Of a stretch of 64,000 bases of DNA, positions 11,201 through 23,576 are shown piece by piece. The DNA is taken from the NCBI GenBank assembly GCA_037179385.1, contig CM074187.1, positions 2,914,001-2,978,000 on the forward strand, in the 5' to 3' direction. A program made the translations under genes and the position numbers. Origin of the DNA: Holothuria scabra. Lineage: Eukaryota > Echinodermata > Holothuroidea > Aspidochirotida > Holothuriidae. Position 1 is the first letter of the stretch, and every line of letters starts with the position of its first letter. The notes under the pieces were generated by a model. That model did no database searches and was not told where the DNA came from. It saw only the letters and a program-made list of their open reading frames with translations.

Positions 11201-14185
11201 GTATAGAATCTGTTCGAATTTACCCTATTAAACCCAATTTTGGTTCTGGTCTATTTTGTTTAATGGAGATTTTACTTTGCGACATAGAATATGAAAATAA
11301 TTCAGTCATTTTCCTCATCGTCCTGTAAAGGAGCTAGTACATTTTATCTGGTAAATTTCTGATCATTTCGCCATTTGATTATACTTTCTTTTTATTAAAA
11401 TGAAGATTTCATTGCAAAGGAAAGCTCAAAAGCTTTTCTGTTTGATTTGATAATGTGTAAATAGGCGATGTTTTAAATAGCCCTCGGTACTGGGTTGGGT
11501 TCTGTGTGGATTTTGTAAATTCTTGACACAGAAATCTGGTTTGCGTCCGCAATGGTATGAATTTTGTACATAGTTCAAGTTATGTTTTTGTCCCGTCTGG
11601 TCTGAGTTCTCTTATTGGTTCTCTGTGCCCGTTTCTATGTATGTAAAAAGCACCAGTGCACAGGAAGCTGTTGTTCTGCTCATCATCATTGCAGTGAAAG
11701 GCTGTAAACCCGAACTAAAGAATATGATCACCTTGTACCCAGTCTCTGCGTTGTACACCAGCTAGATGCTTTCTGCTCACTTGGGGTGCAACAATAAACG
11801 GGTCCATGAATACCTTGTCCTATGCTAGAACATACGCAATGAATGCAACCTTCTACTCTCAAGAGACTGTTGCTCTAACAGGATATCCTGTGTAATCGAA
11901 ACACTATTAGGCCTCAGTCCCCTCAGTGGAGTATGAAGGGGGGGGGTGGGCATTGGGCTATGTCCCCACACTCACGGATGCCATTTATTTTAATGTCCTT
12001 AAAATACGTGGTCATACTTAAGTAACACATATTTTATTTCAAAAGATAGCATATGTGGCGCTAGTTTGCATGGAAGACACCCAATTTTTTAAAAATTTTC
12101 AAAAGGGAAAGATTGTCCCTGCAAGGCCCCTCAGTGATGCCAATTTTTAAAAGTCCTACAAATAGGCAGATTCTGTCAAATTCCAATTTGTACTCGAAAA
12201 GTAGCCTCTGCATCCCACTGGTGGCACGGACTGCATAAGAACACCTACCTTTTTAAGAATTTTTAAAAGGGAGGGTTCACCACATAGACTCCTTCCCTGG
12301 CCGGCATAGACGCACAAGATGGGGAGAGGGAGCCGAGGGTGTTCAGGTGCGGTGCGAATATTTTGCCATTTACCACGAAAGATATGTTAAAGGTAAAATC
12401 ATTAACAGATGGGAGTTCGATCAGTCGCAGACAATTTCATCAATACAGGGGATCTTTAATTTAACCAAGTCACTTAGTTAGAGTTTTATGGCCCAGTTTC
12501 CAAACGGTTGGTTCAAGTTGAGTCGGCCACGGCTGTTTTTCCAGTGTCCAATTAAGCCAAGGGTCACAACAGAGAGACGTTAGCATACTTTCAATTCGTT
12601 GTATAGTTTCCCCGAGAAGAATAAAGACCATTTCATATAGGCCTTATAAGGATAGTACATTTTATGAGGCAATTTTCTGATCACTTGGCATCTTCTTGAT
12701 TTTTTCGTATTGCAAACAAAAGTTTAAAATAAAGACTGTTTGCTAATATTCTCTTTACAAGCATGAATACGCAATTTTTGGCCATCTGAGGTATCAAATT
12801 TTTCGAAATTTTCTCTACCCTCCGCGCTAACTAATGGTGGCGCTTCGCTCAGTCTTTTGGGCCAAATTACATTTTAGAGGTCACAGTCGCCCTTAACTCT
12901 CTGATCACTTGGCAGTTTGTGAACATAATTATAAGTGGACAAAAGAAGATAGCGACCGGTTCGATTCTTCCTGTAAGTCTGGAAAATGCTATTTCCGGCC
13001 ATCTGAGGGGTCTGATTTTTCGAAATTTTCTCTACGCTCCGCGGAAACCAATGATGGCGCTTTGTTCAGATAATCTTTATGACAGAATAGCATTTTGTGG
13101 CCAAGAAAAACCGAAAATTAGAATATTCCCTTTCGCCTATACCGATCGATGCTCTTTTATTTTGACCCCTAAATGTATCCAAATTTAATATCAAGTTACT
13201 TCGTAAGGTACTGTAGCTTGAATGACATAAGAAAGCATGTAAAGACCCCAAAGGTATCCGTTTTATCTACATGAACCACCACAATTCAACTTTCCTCACT
13301 GTTCCTGTTTAAGTCGAAAATCTTGCACCATTTTGCATCTAGGCTCCTTAAAAACGCCAAAAAATTCCAGGGGGAAGGAGTGACCCCTCTCCTTAGACCC
13401 CTCCCCAGGCTGGCGATCACTCAACAAACTGTCCCCTTCAAACAATCCTGCGTACGTCCCTTCGTTGGTACATACAAATGAAACCGATAATGTTGACCAA
13501 AACAAATATATGGCCTAGGAGTTGTCTTTTCACAATTGCTATATGTTATACTTGAAGATTAAAATACAAGTAATATTACATAATGACATGGTAATGTTGT
13601 TTTACTTGTAATTTGCACATTTTATATGAAATACATACACATTTACCGGGAAAAGTTTGGGAAAATTTCATACCTTTGCCTCCCTGGAAAAAAATCCTAG
13701 CTACGCCACTGCTCATCGACTTGTTTTGCCTACACTATTGCTAATTCTGATCACCAAGCACGATGGCAATGGGTTCCACACAGTCGGTCACACAAAGCTG
13801 ACTAAACAGTGGTTGAAGAGACCATTTTTTGGTTTTATCAAATTGATCGACGTTGGTTAAACGTTGCTAATACATTGTCCAATCGTCCAATTGCCCAATT
13901 GTTGATCTAAAAGGTTGGTGAAAAGTTGGACCTTTCCTTAGTTGCCTACACAGTATACGCCGCATTACCAATTCAGTGCTGCGAACAATTTCCAACACTT
14001 TATGCTACCTGGGAAGGTATAGAGCCAGTCACTTTGGTTGCGACAAGAATGTCAAAATTGGGTAGGGGCAAACCAAAGGCAACGGGAAATGTTGGGTGCA
14101 AAAATGTTTGAGCGCAGCGGGAAACCGAGCCAAAAGGAGACCCGTTCACGTGGGTGGGGGTCAAGGAGGAAGCACAATGAAGCTC
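11201..14185. other. non-coding with several dispersed-repeat fragments
   Basis: No supportable gene. About 12475-12555 and 13715-13800 resemble the SINE body (minus orientation; compare 50340-50470). About 12760-13090 holds two copies of a repeat with GGCCATCTGAGG followed by TTTTTCGAAATTTTCTCTAC, also related to 26250-26300, 34300-34330 and 35240-35280. A transposon end, CTAGCTACGCCACTG, lies at about 13697-13711. Confidence 0.5.
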
Positions 14186-14189
14186 TGAG

Positions 14190-14480
14190 ATATAAAGGGC
14201 CAAACCTCTCACCCCAAACTCCAATTTTGGTACGGGTGTACCGAAATTCTCAATCGGCTCAGCTCTTTGATTGACAGCTAATTCAAACAATTTAAAGTAC
14301 TAAGCCTTATATTACACAGCATGAACGGTACTGAGAGTGTTTTGATAATATTGAGTTTTACTTTACTCACCCCGAAGCAATTAACTGAGATTGTATCTGG
14401 ATGAGCATGAATTTCGGAAAATTGTGGGAGAGGCTTAAACAATGAAGTTAGGAGAATTGGTACTGCTCGGGCCTTTAAGC
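14190..14480 (+). repeat. dispersed repeat, inverted copy at 58490-58800
   Basis: This stretch (features: CCGAAATTCTCAATCGGCTC, GCATGAACGGTACTGAGAGT, TTTTGATAATATTGAGTTTT) reappears in reverse complement around 58490-58800. No reading frame is shared, so it is probably a non-coding transposable element fragment. Confidence 0.7.
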
Positions 14481-14811
14481 AAATCTCTGGATGAAAAATT
14501 GAGTATCAGGAGAGGCTCATTATCCATTCTTTTCGATTAACCAAGTGCTTACTGACACGGGGAAAGGCAAGTGGAGGACAAGGACAACCTTTGAAGGAGC
14601 AAATGCCCCCCTTACCCCCCCGTGCCCCCCGTATAGTGCCACCACTTTACTGCATGTGTCAATTACACTAGAGTGCTGCATACAAAATCAACATTCCCAA
14701 AACATTTCCAAAAGAAAACCATTCCTTAAACTTGTTTTGGGTAAAGAATTGACATGACATTTCTTTGAAAACATTTCAAACATGTAAAAAATGTTTGAGG
14801 TTGTGGCATAG

Positions 14812-14905
14812 TACCATGTATACACTACGGAAGATCATGAGGGCCAACCTCGAGAAGAAATTTTTCATTTCTGAGACTTTTGTTTTCATTTCTGCGACTT
14901 TTTTG
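14812..14905 (-). repeat. short copy of a repeat carrying CATTTCTGCGACTTTTT units
   Basis: Starts with GATCATGAGGGCCAACCTCG and continues into two to three units of TTTTCATTTCTGCGACTTTT. The same boundary sequence and units occur in reverse complement at 20770-21040, where the array is far longer (about 12 units). This is the same element with a different internal array length. Confidence 0.7.
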
Positions 14906-15069
14906 GCTATGATTGCTCGTTGGAGTCTGTGTCCACAAACAGAGTCCGGCTATTTCCCGAAATTCTGGATATTTTCAGTTTTCGATAGACTGTTTCGGAA
15001 TTTCTGGTTATGACAAGGAACGGGTAACAACATGTTATAGTAATTGGTTCTAAAAATCTTTTGCATCAG

Positions 15070-15199
15070 CCAGTTTCGGGAAATGATCATTGGAATCCAG
15101 AAAATGTATCCACTAAATTCGGGAGATCTATTTCTGAAGCGTGGAAACAGCTGTCTGCAAGGCTCTACGAGCGCGGTCAAGTTTGTGGTCATACGTCAG
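15070..15199 (+). CDS. candidate internal exon of an unrecognised plus-strand gene
   Basis: A 130-nt segment bounded by CTTTTGCATCAG and a good donor CAG|GTAAGA at 15200. In phase 0 it reads 43 codons beginning PVSGNDHWNP and including AWKQLSARLYERGQ, then leaves one base. That base plus TT of the segment at 16335 gives a codon. The frame starting at 15074 is also open across the segment, so frame assignment rests on the phase chain alone. I do not recognise a family. Confidence 0.42.
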
Positions 15200-15289
15200 G
15201 TAAGACGTACATATTTTGGCAGCTACAGAAGTTTATTCCCGTGAGTTCCACATTTAAGGGGGAAGTGTAAGCAAGACTTAAATTTTCAT

Positions 15290-15830
15290 ATATGAAAGAG
15301 GAATAAAATCTACAAAGTATGGTGAAAGTTCCATTCAAATCGAACGTGTATTTCTTGAAATATCAATAAATGAAGTCAGTAGATTTGTGTTCAAAAATGA
15401 GTTTGAGGGCAGCAGAGCTTATAACACTTCCTCACATTGACAAGGAATGCTTTGGTTCCCTATGTTTTATCAGTCTGTTATGTTGACCTTGAAGTTAATA
15501 GGAGTATCAACTCCCTGTGAGGGATGCAAAGTTTGTAAAATTCTCATGCCACTTATGCAATCACATTTTTATAATTTGGGATTGTTGAGGAGAAACTCCA
15601 ATATAAGGTTTAAAGAGAAACAAAAGACTGCCCATTAATGTGGGGATGTGATGTCATATGTGCTTGCTTCAAGTTCACATTTTGTTGAAAATGTGAAAAC
15701 TTTACGTGCTCATATCTTGGGAACCACACATTGGATTTCAATGCAAATTTCATCGAAATTTTCAGAATAAGTACTTCTCTAACATACCAAATCCTGTTGT
15801 GACCTTAAACCCTTCTTTTAAATCCGTTAT
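15290..15830 (+). repeat. dispersed inverted-repeat element, paralog at 32600-33310
   Basis: Long similarity to 32600-33310: both contain CTTCCTCACATTGACAAGGA, a GCAAAGTTTG/ACAAAGTTTG stretch, GGGATTGTTGAGG and GGATTTCAATGCAAATTT in the same order. The ends are inverted (CATTCAAATCGAAC with ATATCAATA at left; ATATCTTGGGAAC and GGATTTCAATG at right). Non-coding, probably a non-autonomous DNA transposon. Confidence 0.65.
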
Positions 15831-16334
15831 TGCATAATTATGGCAGGTTTCCAAAAAGGATTCCACGTTTCAGCTTATTTTTAATTCATATTCAGTTTAC
15901 AATTACTCTGTAACCAGAGGAGGATTCAGAATTGTTACTTTAACCTGGGTTTTTTCAACTTGAAGTCTGGCGCCACCAGATGCTAATGAATCAGGGGGAA
16001 CGCATTTTGCCACATGTCTGTGAGAGGAAATATACCATCTACTCAGGTTTAGGCAGTGTTTTGCTTTTGGGGTTAACTGCATTGTCTTACTGTTGGCGTG
16101 GAGGAGGGGATGTCCCCCTTCCCTTCGAGAAATTTTTGAACATTTAAGTACCCTTAGATGCAGTCTGGTGCTTAATTTAACATCTTTTGAAGTCAATTTG
16201 TTGTTCCTTTTCAGGTGCGTATGGGTAATACTTGTAGGTGTATTTTTTAGAATTAATGGACATGACACAGCATGTCCATTATTGTGGTTGGTCGCATTTT
16301 CTGATGATCACGTGACCCCATTTCTTTCGTTCAG

Positions 16335-16404
16335 TTTATCGGACGACTCCCAATGAGAAACAAACCGATCTTTTGGGAACAGATTTGTACAGCAAAGGAG
16401 ACCG
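16335..16404 (+). CDS. candidate short internal exon of an unrecognised plus-strand gene
   Basis: A 70-nt segment after a pyrimidine-rich TTTCTTTCGTTCAG and before donor GTATGT at 16405. Taking the single base carried from the segment at 15199, it reads V-YRTTPNEKQTDLLGTDL and leaves CG, which the first base of 28243 completes to CGA (Arg). A phase-0 reading (FIGRLPMRNKPIFWEQ) is also open and could join directly to 36565. Two alternatives therefore exist and transcript data would decide. Confidence 0.38.
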
Positions 16405-16481
16405 GTATGTGACAAGATTGTGTGAAAAATGTCGCTAATTACGAAATGCGGTACATTTTTCCTCAAATACTCGACATTTTA

Positions 16482-16600
16482 ATATTAAGTAGGCTAATAG
16501 TAATATTAAGTAGGCTTATAGTAATATTAAGTAGGCTAATAGTAATATTAAGTAGGCTAATATTAATATTAAGTAGGCTAATATTAATATTAAGTAGGTA
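16482..16600. repeat. minisatellite, 21-bp unit TAATATTAAGTAGGCTAATAG
   Basis: About six tandem copies of a 21-bp unit with core ATATTAAGTAGGCTAATA. Most differ by a single base and the last copy is shortened to GTAGGTAATATG. No reading frame of interest. Confidence 0.9.
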
Positions 16601-18719
16601 ATATGCCTGTTACTTTACATATGACGCAGTCACGAACGCGAGGGATGCTGTCCTACTTTGGTCTGTATTTTCAACATCACTTTATTTAGTAGGACTGTTT
16701 GGTCACCAACTTAATTTAACATTTGACTTATAAAGTGACTATAAAGACAATTGTATAAATTTGAAAACATTCGTATAATTTTCTTGTCGCAATTCCCTGG
16801 AAGTTCGACTGAGCGGCATGCTACGATATCTCCGTTTGAACTGCTTTCAGTGAAGGAATGTATAAAATGTGTACAGTAGTGTAAGTGCCGGGTTTGGCGC
16901 AGCGTTCAGCAGTATAAAGTCATTACGCACGGTCCATTGCGATCGTGTACAAGCAAATTAAGGTGACCGATTGAACGTATAAACAAAAAGAATTTCACAT
17001 AATGTCGAACAGATCGATCGAAGGCAAAGTGCAATCAAACCTCAAGTCCGAATTTTCGATGCAAATCTCCTATTTTACCATACGTATAAACCATTATAGG
17101 TTTTCGATTGGCATAGGCCAGCTGAGGTCAAACGTGAACGTAGCTAGTGTACATTAACTGCACGTACATTCGCAGGTTCACTTCATTCCGGGCAATTATT
17201 CTAAATCAGAGACAAATTTAGTACTACACACTTGCTGTACTTTTTTCGGACAGGTTTGTCAATTCTCGGTGGCAGGTAGGGATCGAATTGCAACAAGTGC
17301 CTTTGCACCGGTATAGGCCCTACTAAAAAGTAGGACCCGGGTACCAAATCGCCATACCCGTCGGTTACTTGGTGTTACACTGACTTAAAAGATTAGAACA
17401 TTTTGTTAGGCATGCTCCATATCTGACATGCAAAATAATATTTACAGCTGTTTTGGAGAGTTGATGATCACATTCCCAAGTACAAAAAATCTGATTTGTC
17501 ATAAGGTTTTATCATCTCCTTTTGTTTTAAATCAAAATGACAAGTAAAAGAAACGACAAAGGGCTATTGTTGGAACATCTATTGTGCCTTAAACACCACA
17601 CACAGCCAACAACCTTCACCCCTATTTTAAGTGTATTTAAGTTTTAGTGGAACGACCGGACACGTAGTGGTCATGATCCCAAAGAAACGTAACAGAAAAC
17701 AGTCAAATAAGAAAATAAGTACTTTCCAAGGCCTCTATCAATATTTGATATTAAATTTTTGGACGCTTTCCTACTCTAAAGGCAAGCATCCTAAGAGCTT
17801 GAAGCTTCTCCTTTTAAAACACCGGTTTAAGACATCAACCAATCAGAGCCCTGTATTATGGTATTCTCTTGCACGTCCAAAATTACCGATTGTAAACAAA
17901 AGACGTCATGCTCGTGAACTTCTCTCCCAGTAATGCACAATGCACGTTGGAATTTTCATTGTAGGGTTATGTACGTTCTGACGTAGCAGGCCTCACGTCG
18001 ACATCCGGACATGGTGACATAAAGGTGTCATACCGCCGTATTATGAGATCGTATACATGCAAGGCTCAGTACAGTGTACCTAGCATGCCGAATGCTACGG
18101 GCACTGGTCTCTGCAAGCTGGGCGGGGGGATGTGTCTGCTAGTTTCTGCGTGAAGTACGAAGTGATTTTGAATCACCGTCGGATAGCTTGCTCGAACAAA
18201 GTGGCGTACATTGATGTGTGAGAAGCAACTCGCGAAGTAACGCGCGATCGGGCCGCACGCTGATAAAAATTTCAACTTCAGGAAATAAAGTACAAACAAC
18301 TTTCAAATTTTTTGATTTATTTATTTGGTACATATTAAGCACAAAACACAAACAAACTTACACATAATTTCTAGGGCTCTCTTCATTCTCAGGCCCCGAG
18401 AATGTTAACCAAATTAATTGTAAAATATTTTATTCCATTACCGTGGGGAATAGCGTAAATTGGGTAATCCTTTTCGCATGCAAAATATTTAAGCTTCGCG
18501 TAGTAGATTTGGAACCGGGTTTTAGGATATATAGCGAGTGGTTACCCGTGCAAATTACACTAATTGCATCACCAATGAAAATATTGGGGGAAGCAAACAT
18601 ACAGTAGGCCTTGCCCCTCCAATAATTCAGGCAAATTTAAAATAAAAAAATTAAAAAAAAAAAAGGAGAATAACCAAAATGTTATAACATTTTGGGATAT
18701 GGGGGGCTTCTTGAAAACG
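16601..18719. other. no gene recognised
   Basis: I see no supportable coding region, RNA gene or complete mobile element. The short open frames here (for example near 17631-17933) have no splice borders or recognisable similarity. Confidence 0.45.
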
Positions 18720-18940
18720 TCACTTTGAGTGTATGTGCATGTCATTGTGAGTGTGTATGTGTGTCTGGTTGTGTGTGTATGTAGGCCTACGAGTGCACTC
18801 GCTTTCATAGGGTGGATTGCTTATAGATCATTCCGGTCCTGGACACGAAATAGGGTTCAACATAGTCTGTTGGAAAATTTTTGTCCCCCAAACTACATAC
18901 CAGATCTACGTCCCTGTTGTCCGTCGGATTAACCAGGCAG
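18720..18940 (+). repeat. GT-microsatellite-bearing dispersed repeat, inverted copy at 30535-30740
   Basis: A GTGTGTATGTGTGTCTGG-type stretch is followed by GGAAAATTTTTGTCCCC, CCAGATCTACG and related words. Reverse-complement counterparts occur at 30535-30740 (CCAGATCCACG after GGAAAATTTTTCCCC). Position and order are conserved between the copies, so this is one interspersed repeat family. Confidence 0.65.
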
Positions 18941-20769
18941 TCCATCCTTCCCCTACATGGGCAACCAAAGACTAGCACAATGTCATGTCCATTGTGGTTA
19001 CGGTACGTAACCACATTTTCTAGTTAGTTTTGTGACGAGGGCGGTGGCTAGGTTTACCATACTTTTTTCTGGAAAGGAGAACACACATAAATCGCCGTCC
19101 GGGAGGAGAGATCTATTAGAAATTTAGGACGGGTGACTTCCCTCCCCCTTTGGATTTTCTTCGGTTTTCAAGGGTGTCTAGGTGCAAACTAATGTAACAT
19201 TTGTTGCTTGAATGGAACTTTCTTTTAGTCAGATCCTAAAAGCCTTGAAAAAGAGTCAGTATACTTTAGATGTAACATGAATTCGCTCAGTGCTCTGCAT
19301 AGCTGCGAACTTGGAGTCATAGGGTTATGGGTTGGAACCTCGGTAAATCTGAAACTTCTCTGTTATGCTGTTGGGCAATAAGGCCGAATTTACTATTTGG
19401 AGACCTTGGCACAAATAATTTGGGGCACAGACTGTAATATTCCTTACAACTTCTAGTGGCAAAAGTCATGAAAGGAGGGCAAACTTTATGGTCACTTCCA
19501 CCCACCAGACCCACTCGAAATGAATTTCATAAACAGTGGTGGATCCAGGATTCTAACTAGGGTGGGAGGTGGGAATTTTGGGAAGTCTAGTGTGTGCCAC
19601 CATCGGTTGTCGGGGTGCGTACCGGATTTTTTCATAACACCCTGCCCAAAACTTGACGTCACGATGATGGGATTTCCAGAGAGAGAACAAATAAATTGGG
19701 GCGTGTCTATGCTACCGGCGACTTTGGGAAAAGTGTGTCATACCTCGTGTGGTGCGTGAACCCCCCTGCTCGGAACACGGGGCTGTCAGACAGACCGTGC
19801 TGTTTGGTAAAGAAGGTGACAGACGAAGTAGTAATTGTGCAGTAGTTAGATAGTAGGTACCTAGCGCGATGTGCACTTGGCCGTCACTAGTATACACGTG
19901 AAGTAGTTCAAGTTGCAAACGTGGGATAAAGGTAAGAGGGCATCTATTGTCCTTGCAGTTGTTTAAGTAATACGAGGTAGCATACTGTTATCATTATCCA
20001 CTATTCACAGCAGCAGTATATTACCTGGTCAGGCCAATACTACCACCAGCAAATTTTTTAAACTATTTGGTCAGCAAATTTAGGGAAAAACCTTCAGATC
20101 CCGTGAAAGATACACGAAATCCTGATTTTTTTTTGCAATTTCACAAATTCCTCCAGGATTTTTGGAAACCCTAGATGAAGGAGATTGAGGTTCTCTTAGA
20201 ATATTCCACAGACGTTTGCTTTGTGAGGGGTCTGGAGGAAGATAAGTGGAGATAACCTAGATAAGATGGCTGTTTTTGGAAATGTTTTGAAGTACTATAC
20301 ACTGTAACTTATAAAGTGGTCAAGAAACCATATCGAGCGAAACGCGCTGAAATTTTGCATTACATGCGACATTACCATGACAAAACTTGCATTCTAGATC
20401 TGCATCGAGACCGTTTCAATTCTCCATCCCAACCGATCTCCAAATAACAAGGCGAGTCTTCTACCTCATTATTCGTACAAAAGTTTGAATTTTTACTGCT
20501 GTTTCTCCAGTGGTCGTTATCAGAAGGTATAAGCATTAAGGACAAAATTGAGGGAACGTACGCCATGCATGCTAAAATTTGGGTAGTTTCAGAACCATTT
20601 GTGGTAGAACATAGTTTAAATTATTCCAGTGCCTAAAAAATTGTCTTCATATTTCCCCAGATTTTCACAGAAAATTTGATAATTGAAAAAATTTCAACAT
20701 CCACCCCTAGTAACTTGGCTAAGCCGGATCATAAAGCTACAAGCATGGCTAACGTTAGGCCTAGCCTAA
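18941..20769. other. no gene recognised
   Basis: No coding region supported. A stretch starting CAGTGGTGGATCCAGGATT (about 19534) looks like a worn transposon terminus. Otherwise AT-rich intergenic or intronic sequence. Confidence 0.45.
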
Positions 20770-21010
20770 CTAAAAAGATCGCAGAAATGAAAAAAAAAAA
20801 TCGCAGAAATAAAAAAGTCGAAGAAATGAAAAAAGTAGCAGATATGAAAAACAAAAGTCGCAGCAATGAAATAAAAATCGTAGAAGTGAAAAAAAATCGC
20901 ACAAATGAAGAAAAAGTGGCAGAAATGAAGAAAAAGTCGCAGACAAGAAAATGATGTCGCAGGAAAATAAAATAAAAATCCCAGAAATTAAAAATAAAGT
21001 CACAGAAAGG
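20770..21010. repeat. degenerate minisatellite, about 18-20-bp unit GTCGCAGAAATGAAAAA
   Basis: About a dozen tandem variants of GTCGCAGAAATGAAAAA. Because the unit length is often near a multiple of three, the plus strand carries a Lys/Met/Glu-rich pseudo-reading frame, which is not a gene. The right flank (TTCGAGGTTTGCCCTAATGG) matches the flank of the short copy at 14812-14905 in reverse. Confidence 0.8.
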
Positions 21011-21243
21011 AAAAATTCCTTTTCGAGGTTTGCCCTAATGGTGTTCTGTAAACACACTGAAAACAGGCGTGTTATGGGATTGATTGCAAGCACGTGAATG
21101 TTTAGAGAATGATGTTTTGGAAATGGTGCTTATTGTAAACAGGCCTTTCATGAATATGGCCTTTACATGAACCAATACTACAGTTCTCAAACGGATAGAC
21201 GGTAACAAAGGATCTACCTGCAACTAACGAGTGATCTTGCATG

Positions 21244-21484
21244 CACTCTTAAAATGCGTAGGATTTATCTATCATTGTGTGAATAGCCCACCATTCAACA
21301 AATGTGTAGAAAGTACACATGGTTGTGTAAAAAAATTACACAAAATGTGTAAAATTTACACAACACTGTGTAAATTATGTTGTGTAGATTTTTAAAACAA
21401 CCCTGTGTACTTTCTACATATTTGTCGATTGGTGGACTATTCACACAATGTTAGGTAAATTCTACACAACATTTTTAGTGTGTG
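21244..21484. mobile_element. foldback element, about 241 bp, TACACA-word interior
   Basis: The whole element is one imperfect palindrome. The left arm begins CACTCTTAAAATG and continues through TTGTGTGAATAG, CCACCATTCAACAAAT and GTAGAAAGTACACA. The right arm carries the complements in reverse and ends CATTTTTAGTGTG. The centre is packed with TGTGTAAA/TTTACACA words. It has no coding capacity. The terminal CACTC...AAAAT resembles the ends of the foldback element at 48673-49055. Confidence 0.8.
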
Positions 21485-21645
21485 AATGTAGGCCTAGAAG
21501 AAGTTAATCACAGAAAGCTTACATAAGCAGGTAAGGCCTTAAACATGAATCCTTTTAATGAAGCCCAGCATATTCTTTAAAAATGTGAATTTTCTTAACA
21601 CAAACATACGGCATTAGGTGCAGATGTACTTTTGTTTCGTATATT

Positions 21646-23576
21646 CAGGGTTCGTACTCTTTTCTCAAGATAAAATTCAAGCACTTTTCAAGTACTTTTC
21701 AAGGTTAACTTGGTTTTTCAGGGACATCAAATTGCTCTTTAACAGAGCACTCCCAAATTTTTATGAAGTATGAAATACTTGAGCACACTTTGAGGTTTTC
21801 AGGGAAAAAAAAATCATTCAGGCAAACCATCAACATTTTACTAGACAATCTGTAGTTGAAGGGACATTTTGCAGATTTTCATAAAAAGTACTATAGGGGT
21901 CACATGGAACCTTGGACCAATATGCCCCAAAATGTAAGCAGATCACTAACCAAGCATCACTACCACAGGCCTTCAACTCTATTCAAAATTACCTGGAGGA
22001 AAAGTTAACCACTTGCAATACTTCACAAAATAGACCCTATGGTCCACCTTGGGCCTTGGACTCCAAACACCTCAAGAGTCAGGAATAACTAGTCCTTAAA
22101 CAGGACTCTATGCTATGTCCACCTTGTTTTACTCCACACTAGAGTAAGTCCCACTGTTAAGTGTAGTACATGGTCCTGTTCAAGAACTAGGAATAATTAA
22201 CCTGAAGGTGCCACAAAGTGAAATCATGATCATTGTAACAAACCATCAACATTGCACAAGACAATCTAAACAATTCACAGAATTTTATAAAAAAGGGTCA
22301 TAAGGCCCACATGGAAACTTAGACCTAAGCTTCCAGAACACCGTATGATCACTAATCTGGTACCACTATATCAGGCTGGCAGCTCTGTCTAACATTAAGT
22401 TGAGGAAGGACTGACCATTTTGCAATATTTCACAATATGGACCATGATAGGGCACATTTTGAGCCTTAGACAGAAACTTTCTATACACCCAAAAGAACTA
22501 TTAAAAGAGGATCACTAGATCAGTATGACAAATCATCAACATTGTGAAACACAATTTGTAGGAGGAAAAGAATTTTGCAAACTTTCATGGAATGGGCCAT
22601 ATTGGCCCGGGCCCATGCATTTGGACCCTTGTATAAAAATTCAAGAATGTCGTAAACAATCCACCAGGCAAGCATCCTTATATCAGGCTGTTAACTGTTT
22701 TAAAAATTAAAAGAAAAAAGTTATTGTGTAATATTTTACAACATGGACCCTACGGGCCATATTGGCCTTTGGACTTAAAATTTCTGAACACCCTGAAGGT
22801 ACCGTACTAGTTATAGAGTATCATGCACTATGACAAGACATCAGCATTGTACAAGAGAACTGCTGGAGGAGAAGCATTTTGCAGTTTATCATAAATTGGG
22901 CCACATGGGACCTGCGTCCAAATTCCTAAGCACCCCACATGGGACTCACCACCCAGGGAACACTGTGCCCAATTTTCAATCACATTCATGAAACCACATT
23001 GGAAGAAAAACATTTTCAACAAGTGTGGACAGAGAGATGGATTGAGTGATGCTGCCTGATAAGTATGAGCTTTATTTGTAAGAAAGGGTATACCTGGGCC
23101 CTGGCATAACATAGCTCACTTTGGGCTAATAGTGGCACCCTCTTCAGATTTTAACTATATTTTGTAATAGAAAAGCCCTTCCCGTCAAATTCATTATCTT
23201 TTGTGCTTCTTGTGTGCAAAACAAGTGTTGCACTTGTCCATTAACGATCCTGAAGGCATCATTGCACTTGTTTCACACAAGCAACTTAGCCTAACACACT
23301 ATTTGATAGGCAAGTGGAGCCTATACACGGAAAGATTTGCCGATCGTTTTCTGATCATAAAATCAATGGGTTTAGATGGTTTTAAGGTGAATTTGTCAAT
23401 ATTTTAGATGATAAGATGTCTGTGTACATGTGTTTGGTAAATTTGTTTTTGTAAAATTCAAGCACTTTTCAAGGACTATGATGAAAAAGTACAAATTCAA
23501 GCACTTTCAAGGCCTTGAAAATGAATGATGTAAATTCAAGGACTTTCAAGGTTTTCAAGGCCCCGTGCGCACCCTG
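21646..23576. mobile_element. hAT-like non-autonomous element with internal tandem repeats
   Basis: Termini CAGGGTTCGTAC (left) and GTGCGCACCCTG (right) are inverted repeats with two mismatches. GTATAT occurs directly outside both, consistent with a partly eroded target duplication. Near each end is the motif AATTCAAGCACTTTTCAAG. The interior contains about four diverged copies of a ~300-bp unit that begins ATCAACATT (about 21825, 22247, 22527) or ATCAGCATT (22836) and includes GGGCCATATTGG or similar. No transposase frame is present. The hAT assignment rests on terminus style only. Confidence 0.6.

Noticed and set aside
11640..11765. Plus-strand frame with EAVVLLIIIAVKGCKPELKN after an AG
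   Set aside because: No donor follows and it fits neither host-gene model; probably part of an old repeat.
20676..20954. Lys/Met/Glu-rich 92-residue frame like a coiled coil
   Set aside because: It is a direct read-through of the GTCGCAGAAATGAAAAA minisatellite and has no independent support.
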